Shown here: piece by piece, positions 58,704 through 64,000 of the stretch
Layout of the letters: each line of letters starts with the position of its first letter
How positions within the stretch are numbered: the first letter of the stretch is position 1
Assembly (NCBI GenBank): GCA_964542745.1
Contig: CAZIVR010000004.1
Coordinates: 1-64,000 of the forward strand
Length of the DNA: 64,000 nucleotides
Direction: 5' to 3'
Source of the DNA: DATKAB01 sp964542745
GTDB taxonomy: Bacteria; Eisenbacteria; RBG-16-71-46
Notes under the pieces: model-generated
What the model saw: the letters and a program-made list of their open reading frames with translations, nothing else
The model's database searches: none
Told to the model about the DNA's origin: nothing
Translations under genes and position numbers: made by a program

Positions 58704-61700
58704 ATGTCGGCCTCGCATCGTTGCCGCACATCCGGTACGGCTCGACGCTCCGCGTCCTGCATCTCCGCTGTTTCGTTCCTGCTGCTCCTCTCCTCTCCCG
58801 CGTTCGCCGCCACGATTCCGTGGGCCGCCGCCGTCAGCGGCAATTGGAGCGACGGAGCCAGGTGGGTGGGCGGCGTGGCCCCGGGCCCGGGTGACGACGC
58901 GGTCATTGACGTCGCCGGCTCCTATACGGTGACGCTGACCGCTCCGGTGTCGGTCCAGTCGCTCACGCTGGGCGGAGCGAGCGGATCCCAACTGCTCGGC
59001 ACGACCGGCCCCTCGCTGACGCTGGCCTCGGCCTCCTCCATCGGGCCCAACGGGATCCTGTCGCTCACGAGCGCTTCGGTCGGCGGCACGGGCTCACTCG
59101 CCAATGCGGGTTCGATCCTGCTGCGGGGCGGCGCCGCGATCTCCATTCCGGTGGACAACTCCGGCACGATTCGCGCGCGCTCGAACCCGAACACGATCGG
59201 AGGCGCGCTGACCACCCAGCCGGGCTCGACGCTGCGGGTGGACTCGGACGGGGTGAACGCGAACGCGGTCCTGGTGGTGAGCAACGGGTTCACGAACCAC
59301 GGGCTGATCGAGCTGTCGGAGACGGCGCCGCTGGGCCAGGTGCACCGGCTGGACGTGACGAGCGGCACGCTGGTGAACGACACGGACGGGGTGATCGCGG
59401 CGGCGGCGGGAGGCTACGCGCTGGCGCCCAAGTTCCTGGGGGCGCAGCTGGACAACCGCGGGGTGGTGAACGTGTCGTCGTCCGGGGGGCTGTCGGTGGA
59501 CAAGGGGTCGGCGGACCACCTGAACCCGGGGACGATCAACGTGACGGCGGGGAACCTGGCGATCGGGCAGAGCGGGAGCACGCCGACGTTCGGGCACAGC
59601 GGGACGTTCGCGATCTCGGCGAGCCGGGCGGTGACGATCACGGGCGGGGCGATGACGTTCGATCCCGGGACGACGACCGGCACGGGGCGGCTGATCCTGG
59701 TGGGGGTGAACGTCACGAACTCGCTGACGCACACGGCGACGTCGGCGCCGCTGGTGCTGGGCGGGAGCGGGAACGTGGTGGCCTCGATGGACCTGCAGGG
59801 CGGCACGGTGCTGGCGCGCTCGAACGCCAACACGATCACGATGCTGAGCAAGGCGGCGGCGGGGACGCTGCGGGTGGACTCGGACGGGGTGAACGCGAAC
59901 GCGGTCCTGGTGGTGAGCAACGGGTTCACGAACCACGGGCTGATCGAGCTGTCGGAGACGGCGCCGCTGGGCCAGGTGCACCGGCTGGACGTGACGAGCG
60001 GCACGCTCATCAACGCCGTGGACGGGCTGATCGCCGCCGCGGTCGGGGGCTACGGCCCCGCTCCCAAGGCCATCGCGGCCCGGGTGGAGAACCACGGCGT
60101 CATGGATGTGGACTCCCCGCTGAGCATGCTGGTCGGACCGTTCATCAACCACTTCGACGGCCTGATCCGCGGCACCGGGGGCAACCTGAACGTGACCGCC
60201 GTGGCCTTCACCCAGAACGGCACCCTCAGCCCGGGCGCCTCGCCGGGGCTTCTGACGGTGACCCAGAACGTGACCAGCATGCCGACTTCGGTGCTCGACA
60301 TCGAGATCGGAGGCCACACGCTCGGGACGCAGTACGACCGGCTGGCGGTCGCGCAGTCGTTCGCGGCCGGCGGCACGCTGAACCTCTCGCTGATCAACGG
60401 GTTCGTGCCGGTGCTGGGCGACAGCTTCGCGATCGTCACGGCGCCGACCCGCACCGGCACGTTCGCCACCGTGACCGGCCGGACGATCACCCCGGGCGTG
60501 CTGGACTGGGTGGTCAAGTACTACTCCAATCACATCGCGATCATCGCCGGGACGCCACCCCCCAACAATGGGCCTTCGGCCGGGGATGACGCGATCGCGC
60601 TCGACGAGGATACGACCCTCGATTTCACCGTCCTCGGCAACGACAGCGACCCCGACGCGGACCCGGTGCATGTCGTCCCGGTGCTGGCCCAGCTACCGAA
60701 CCACGGGTTCGTGTCCTTCCTCGGCGGAGACTCGATCCGGTACGTCCCGGCCGCGCACTACTACGGCGGCGACCTGTTCCGCTACGTCATTCACGACGGC
60801 CGGGGGGCGCAGGACACGGCCACGGTGACCGTGACCGTGCGTCCGATCAACGATCCGCCGGCCTTCGTGGCCCCGACGCCGCTCGACAGCTCGGTCATCG
60901 TGACACCTCCCGGCAGCAACGTGACGTTCTTCATCGCGGCCACCGATCCACACGACCCGGCCGGCATCGTCACGCTCACGTCCACCACGCTCCCGGCGGG
61001 CGCCTCCATGACGCCTCCGCTTCCCACGGCCGCCCACTCGCCGATGAGCCAGTTCCAGTGGATGCCCACGACGCTCCAGCTGGGCGATCATTGCATGGAC
61101 TTCTACGCCACGGACGATTCGTTGTCCCAGGTGGTTCGCCACATCTGCATTCGGGTGGAGGCGGCCACCTCCGCGCTGCTCGCGCAGTTCTCGGCGGCGG
61201 GCGGGCCGGACGCAATCGAGCTCTCGTGGACGTTTGGGGACCCGGCCCGGGTGACGGCCGCGCGTGTCGAGCGCTCGGCGAGCCCTGCCGGACCCTGGAG
61301 CGAACCCGCGGGAACCGATCGCTGGCGGGAAGGCGATACGCAGCGCCTGCGCGACCGCGGCGTGACCGCGGGAATCCGCTACTACTACCGGCTGGTCGCG
61401 ACGGCAACCGACGGTTCAAGCCGCACGTTCGGTCCCATCGAGGCCACCGCGGGCGAGGCGATCGAGAGATTCTCCATCACGCGGGTCAGCCCCAATCCGG
61501 CCACGGGGCCCGCGAAGGTGGACTTCGCCCTTCCCATCCCGGGCCGGGTGGAACTCTCGGTGCTCGACGTCCAGGGACGGGTGATCGCGACGCTGGTGGA
61601 CGGCTGGCTCCCCGCCGGCCGGCACCAGGCGGCGTGGAGTGGCGGGAGCTCCGGCGGGCCGGCGCCGGCCGGGATCTACTTCGTCCGGCTTTCGACGCCG

Positions 61701-61739
61701 GGCGGAGCGTTCACGAAGCGGGTCACGCTGGCGCGTTGA
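58704..61739 (+). CDS. large secreted repeat protein with cadherin-like domain and C-terminal sorting domain
   Basis: A 1011-residue exported protein. The signal peptide is CISAVSFLLLLSSPAFAATI. The N-terminal 500 residues are beta-helix-like, Gly/Ser/Thr/Asn-rich repeats of the autotransporter type (FTNHGLIELSETAPLGQ appears twice). A VCBS/Ig-like domain follows (GPSAGDDAIALDEDTTLDFT, LGNDSDPDADPVHV), then a fibronectin-like part and a FlgD-like tail (SPNPATGPAKVDFALPIPGR, AGIYFVRLS). It lacks a beta-barrel, so it is not a classical autotransporter. A surface adhesin or matrix role is inferred. ATG at 58704 with GAGG upstream. Confidence 0.9.
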   Translation: MSASHRCRTSGTARRSASCISAVSFLLLLSSPAFAATIPWAAAVSGNWSDGARWVGGVAPGPGDDAVIDVAGSYTVTLTAPVSVQSLTLGGASGSQLLGTTGPSLTLASASSIGPNGILSLTSASVGGTGSLANAGSILLRGGAAISIPVDNSGTIRARSNPNTIGGALTTQPGSTLRVDSDGVNANAVLVVSNGFTNHGLIELSETAPLGQVHRLDVTSGTLVNDTDGVIAAAAGGYALAPKFLGAQLDNRGVVNVSSSGGLSVDKGSADHLNPGTINVTAGNLAIGQSGSTPTFGHSGTFAISASRAVTITGGAMTFDPGTTTGTGRLILVGVNVTNSLTHTATSAPLVLGGSGNVVASMDLQGGTVLARSNANTITMLSKAAAGTLRVDSDGVNANAVLVVSNGFTNHGLIELSETAPLGQVHRLDVTSGTLINAVDGLIAAAVGGYGPAPKAIAARVENHGVMDVDSPLSMLVGPFINHFDGLIRGTGGNLNVTAVAFTQNGTLSPGASPGLLTVTQNVTSMPTSVLDIEIGGHTLGTQYDRLAVAQSFAAGGTLNLSLINGFVPVLGDSFAIVTAPTRTGTFATVTGRTITPGVLDWVVKYYSNHIAIIAGTPPPNNGPSAGDDAIALDEDTTLDFTVLGNDSDPDADPVHVVPVLAQLPNHGFVSFLGGDSIRYVPAAHYYGGDLFRYVIHDGRGAQDTATVTVTVRPINDPPAFVAPTPLDSSVIVTPPGSNVTFFIAATDPHDPAGIVTLTSTTLPAGASMTPPLPTAAHSPMSQFQWMPTTLQLGDHCMDFYATDDSLSQVVRHICIRVEAATSALLAQFSAAGGPDAIELSWTFGDPARVTAARVERSASPAGPWSEPAGTDRWREGDTQRLRDRGVTAGIRYYYRLVATATDGSSRTFGPIEATAGEAIERFSITRVSPNPATGPAKVDFALPIPGRVELSVLDVQGRVIATLVDGWLPAGRHQAAWSGGSSGGPAPAGIYFVRLSTPGGAFTKRVTLAR
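59228..59371 (+). repeat. 144-bp direct repeat, copy 1 (within the secreted repeat protein gene)
   Basis: Identical, base for base by eye, to 59864-60007, 636 bases downstream. Identity extends through third codon positions, which implies recent duplication or gene conversion. Encodes TLRVDSDGVNANAVLVVSNG and the following FTNHGLIELSETAPLGQ. Confidence 0.85.
59864..60007 (+). repeat. 144-bp direct repeat, copy 2
   Basis: The second identical copy. Outside it the two flanks diverge at once (after GGCACGCT: GGTGAACGAC in copy 1 versus CATCAACGCC here). In-frame slippage between the copies would remove or add 636 bases (212 codons). Confidence 0.85.
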
Positions 61740-61762
61740 TCGAGCCCCAGCCGCGAGATCTT

Positions 61763-61795
61763 GCGGCCGCCCCGGAACGGATCCGGGGCGGCCGC
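61763..61795. terminator. bidirectional hairpin after the secreted repeat protein
   Basis: A perfect 13-base-pair stem (GCGGCCGCCCCGG with CCGGGGCGGCCGC) around a seven-base loop, between two convergent genes. Confidence 0.65.
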
Positions 61796-61823
61796 GCGCG
61801 TTCGGGAATCGGGAGTCTCGCCC

Positions 61824-62324
61824 CTACCACCACGGCTCGTCGGCGCTCGGCCCGTAGACGCTGCCGAGCCTCGCCCCCGCGATCCGCGTGTAGACCGTGA
61901 ACTGCCCGCGGTGGTGGATCGTGTCGTAGTGCATCATCCACAGCCCGTCGCCGCGGCGGACGTCGGCCGTCTGCTTCGGCCCGACCGGCATGTGGATCGT
62001 CGCGTTCCACTCCGCCTCGGTGCTCGCGGCGAGCCGCGCCGCGGCGTCGCGATGCGCCCGCTCGAAGCCGGCGATCACCTCGGAGAGCGAGGCGGGCGCC
62101 GGGGGCAGCGAGCCCGGGGCGAGCGTGCCGTCCACGATCGCGACCATCGCCATCTGGTTCATCACGAGCATCCACGCCAGCTCGCGCGCGGTCTTGAGCT
62201 TCTCCGCGGGCTTGAGCTCGGACTTGTCGGCCGGATAGCCCTTGAGAACCTTCAGCGTCGTCTGGTATTCGCGCTCGAACGAGGCGAGGAACGCGTCCTT
62301 CTCCGTCATGGTCTGCGGGCTCAT
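61824..62324 (-). CDS. DinB-family protein
   Basis: A 166-residue four-helix-bundle protein of the DinB/DUF664 group. The C-terminal metal-binding helix has MMHYDTIHHRGQFTVYTRIA with two or three histidines. The usual N-terminal histidine helix here reads LAWMLVMNQMAMVAIVDG and lacks the histidine. Members act as thiol-dependent transferases or are of unknown role. Its ATG overlaps the AHSA1-like gene stop by four bases (ATGA). Confidence 0.88.
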   Translation of the reverse strand: MSPQTMTEKDAFLASFEREYQTTLKVLKGYPADKSELKPAEKLKTARELAWMLVMNQMAMVAIVDGTLAPGSLPPAPASLSEVIAGFERAHRDAAARLAASTEAEWNATIHMPVGPKQTADVRRGDGLWMMHYDTIHHRGQFTVYTRIAGARLGSVYGPSADEPWW

Positions 62325-62791
62325 CGCACTCCCTCCTTCGGGGTTCCGAGCTCGGCGAGCAGCCTCGCGAGGCAGCCGGTCCAGCCCTGGTTGTGCTTGT
62401 CACGCTGCTCCGCGTCGGCGAAGCGCTCGTGCAGGAATTCGAGCTTCGTGCCGGCGCCGTCCGGGGTGACGAGGACGGTGACCAGCGTCTCGGGGACCGC
62501 GGGGTCGTTCTCCCAGCGCCACGTGAAGCTCAGGCGGCGCGGCGCCGTGATCTCGCGGTAGGTGCCGTAGGCGACGTGGGCGTTGCCGCCGGTGTGCCGC
62601 ATCTCGATCCGGTAGGCGCCGCCCACCCGGAGATCCAGCTGGTGCACGTGAACGGAGTACTCCGGGCTCGGCGAGAACCAGCGGCTCAGGACCTCGGGCG
62701 TGGTCCACGCCGCGAAGACCCGCTCCGGCGGGGCCGCGATGCGCCGTTCGAGCCGGAGCGTGACGTCCGCGGCGACTTTCGGGGTTTCCAT
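62321..62791 (-). CDS. SRPBCC (AHSA1-like) protein
   Basis: A 156-residue START-like fold. RRIAAPPERVFAAWTTPEVL, SRWFSPSPEYSVHVHQLDLR and VGGAYRIEMRHTG are typical, as is the WTGCLARLLAEL C-terminal helix. Such proteins often follow an ArsR-type regulator. The ATG at 62791 has GGAGGAAGC upstream. It overlaps the end of the regulator gene by 106 bases and the DinB gene by four, so all three form one transcript. Confidence 0.9.
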   Translation of the reverse strand: METPKVAADVTLRLERRIAAPPERVFAAWTTPEVLSRWFSPSPEYSVHVHQLDLRVGGAYRIEMRHTGGNAHVAYGTYREITAPRRLSFTWRWENDPAVPETLVTVLVTPDGAGTKLEFLHERFADAEQRDKHNQGWTGCLARLLAELGTPKEGVR

Positions 62792-63135
62792 GCTTCCTCC
62801 TTGGCATCGTGGGACTGTTCGAGGTATCGCACCAGCGAATCGAGCCGGGGCTCCCAGAAGCGGCGGTGCTCCTCGAGCCAATTCGCCGCGTCGCGCAGGG
62901 GTCCCGGCTCGAGGCCCATGCGATGGATTCGTCCGTCCACGCGGCGTCGCAGCAGCCCCGCCTCTTCCAGCACGCGCAGGTGCCGGGAGACCGCGGGGAG
63001 CGACATCGCGAAGGGCTCGGCCAGCTCGCCCGCCGTGGCCCCGCCCTGGGCCAGTCGCTCGAGGATGGCGCGTCGCGCCGGGTGCGCGAGGGCGGCGAAG
63101 GCCGCGTCGAGCCGGTCGTCCGAATAGTTAACCAT
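62686..63135 (-). CDS. ArsR-family transcriptional regulator
   Basis: A 149-residue winged-helix regulator. RLDAAFAALAHPARRAILER and the recognition region ELAEPFAMSLPAVSRHLRVL are clear. No metal-binding cysteines of classical ArsR are present; this is the SdpR-like subgroup that pairs with AHSA1 proteins. The start ATG at 63135 lies inside a perfect palindrome, with no Shine-Dalgarno. The 3' third overlaps the next gene in another frame, so its tail (Arg/Ser-rich) may be unstructured. Confidence 0.92.
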   Translation of the reverse strand: MVNYSDDRLDAAFAALAHPARRAILERLAQGGATAGELAEPFAMSLPAVSRHLRVLEEAGLLRRRVDGRIHRMGLEPGPLRDAANWLEEHRRFWEPRLDSLVRYLEQSHDAKEEAWKPRKSPRTSRSGSNGASRPRRSGSSRRGPRPRS

Positions 63136-63144
63136 GTGGTTAAC
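63127..63144. promoter_or_regulatory. ArsR operator overlapping the start codon
   Basis: GTTAACCA-TG-TGGTTAAC, a perfect 18-base palindrome that contains the regulator's ATG and overlaps its -10. This is the expected place for autorepression of the ArsR-AHSA1-DinB operon. Confidence 0.75.
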
Positions 63145-63170
63145 ATACAGGCCGGCGGCCGGGCGCGCAA
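63142..63170 (-). promoter_or_regulatory. promoter of the ArsR-AHSA1-DinB operon (leaderless mRNA likely)
   Basis: TTGCGC (63170-63165), 17 bases, TATGTT (63147-63142). Transcription would begin at or a few bases before the ATG at 63135, which has no Shine-Dalgarno, so the message is probably leaderless. Confidence 0.55.
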
Positions 63171-63251
63171 GGAGAAATTTCGAAAGGACCGCGGGGCTCA
63201 CGGGTCCCCCCCGGCCCCCACCGCCGACCGCGCCCCCGGCGCCTACCGCGT

Positions 63252-64000
63252 CTACCGCGTCGGCAGCTTGGCGGCCGCGAGCCTCACCTGGGCGGGTTTG
63301 CCGGGCTCGGTCCACGAGAAGACGAGGCGGTCGCCGTCGCGCACGACCTGCGGCACGCCGCTCGCCCGCGCGCCGGGAATCCGCGCCACGGTCGTCGCGG
63401 CCCCGGGCCGCTCGCCCTCGCGCACGAACCGGGCCCGGATCCGGGCCTCCTTCGCGTCGCCCTCCATCCAGCTGACCGCCGCGGTCCCGTTCGGGAGCAT
63501 CGCCACCCCCACGCGGCCGAGCGGCTTGCCCTCGTCGAGGCGGTGCGCCGCGCCGAACGACCGCCCGCCGTCGGCCGAGAACGCCGCGAACACCTTCGGC
63601 GTGTCGGCGGCCGCGGTGTACCAGGCGATCGCCACGCGCGAACCGTGCACCGCGAGCGAGGGCCCGTTCACCGGGCATCCGGGGATGTGCCAGCCGTCGT
63701 CCCGCACCTTCGCGGGCTTGCCCCACTTGCCGTCGGCGAGACGCACGAAGGAGATGTCGCGGATCTCGTTCGGATCGCGGTCCCGGTACGCCACGAGGAT
63801 GTCCCCGTCCACCACCGCCGCGGCGGTCTGGCAGCAGTCGCAGGCGCGGTCGTCCAGCTCCTGCTCGCGCCCCAGCGTCCCCGTCGGGGCGATGAACCGC
63901 GAGTGGACCGTCATGTCGGCCATGCCCTCCTCGACGCCGGACTTGAAGTTGTGGCCGTCGAGCCAGACCGCGCGCACGCCCTCGCCCTGCGGCACCAGCG
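63252..64000 (-). CDS. BNR/sialidase-like repeat protein, N-terminus outside the window
   Basis: The C-terminal ~249 residues of a protein whose reading frame stays open to the window edge. Repeated beta-propeller blades are visible, with one good Asp box (AFSADGGRSFGAA) and degenerate ones (RDRDPNEIRDISFVRLADGK). A cysteine pair in DDRACDCCQTAAAVVDG is notable and may form a disulfide or bind metal. Exo-sialidase-like folds of this kind are common in secreted proteins of this lineage. No catalytic assignment is possible without the N-terminus. Confidence 0.8.
   Translation of the reverse strand, partial: LVPQGEGVRAVWLDGHNFKSGVEEGMADMTVHSRFIAPTGTLGREQELDDRACDCCQTAAAVVDGDILVAYRDRDPNEIRDISFVRLADGKWGKPAKVRDDGWHIPGCPVNGPSLAVHGSRVAIAWYTAAADTPKVFAAFSADGGRSFGAAHRLDEGKPLGRVGVAMLPNGTAAVSWMEGDAKEARIRARFVREGERPGAATTVARIPGARASGVPQVVRDGDRLVFSWTEPGKPAQVRLAAAKLPTR

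Noticed and set aside
1..64000. CRISPR array or insertion sequence
   Set aside because: No regularly spaced repeats, cas genes, transposase or terminal inverted repeats were seen.

Overview
The window is high-GC bacterial chromosome, about 70% GC in the housekeeping parts by hand counts of single lines. Short overlapping operons, GTG starts and 4-base stop/start overlaps are frequent. Two very large secreted proteins end in a FlgD-like/type-IX-like C-terminal module (pattern ...G.Y.....G......L....). This module, the serine/threonine kinases with TolB/PD40 sensor halves and the tetratricopeptide sigma-54 regulators together resemble Candidatus Eisenbacteria or a neighbouring FCB-type lineage. 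That placement is inference; no rRNA gene is present to fix it.

Layout. 1-0.87 kb: a truncated tRNA-Thr(UGU) with its promoter, then a gene-poor stretch. 0.87-24.7 kb: a long minus-strand housekeeping run. In transcription order it is yicC-gmk-rpoZ-coaBC-uracil-DNA glycosylase-dnaB-mlaE-mlaF-mlaD-radA-ybaK-ispD-ispF-ysxC-spermidine-synthase-like-gltX-ddl-M42 peptidase-TonB receptor-mscS-cysS, ending in a small exported protein and a TPR/sigma-54 regulator. 24.8-28.5 kb: a zinc-ribbon protein, an S9 peptidase and a membrane protein with a palindromic operator. 28.6-31.6 kb: a second small-exported-protein plus TPR/sigma-54-regulator pair. 31.7-42.3 kb: an NFACT-R protein, a histidine phosphatase, an unknown protein, a 13-repeat BNR lipoprotein, an SDR/DUF2867 protein preceded by a 33-residue ORF, a Ser/Thr kinase with TolB and TPR parts, and a dicarboxylate symporter. 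42.3-49.0 kb: a lower-GC defence island with an MvaI/BcnI-type endonuclease, a C5 cytosine methyltransferase, a MIG-like T:G mismatch glycosylase, and a three-gene operon of a GHKL ATPase and two unknown proteins. 49.5-61.7 kb: a second receptor-like kinase, an M4 metallopeptidase with HYR domains, selB, and a 1011-residue secreted repeat protein. 61.8-64 kb: an ArsR-AHSA1-DinB operon with a perfect operator, and the C-terminal part of a BNR/sialidase-like protein.

The most interesting signal is the repeated pair at 0.87-3.85 kb and 28.6-31.63 kb. In each, a short signal-peptide protein containing GDPD and ending in a GSV(W/F) region is encoded directly before a TPR-AAA+-Fis regulator. Each pair has a promoter with the same layout (TTGAA(G/T), 17-base spacer, TAGCCT) and a long structured leader. 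TPR receptors that sense exported peptides are known in Gram-positive RNPP systems. A similar arrangement feeding a sigma-54-type activator would be an undescribed peptide-signalling module; this is a hypothesis. The second candidate is the defence island, where a glycosylase of the Mig type sits in the position expected for Vsr and an uncharacterised GHKL-ATPase operon lies alongside.
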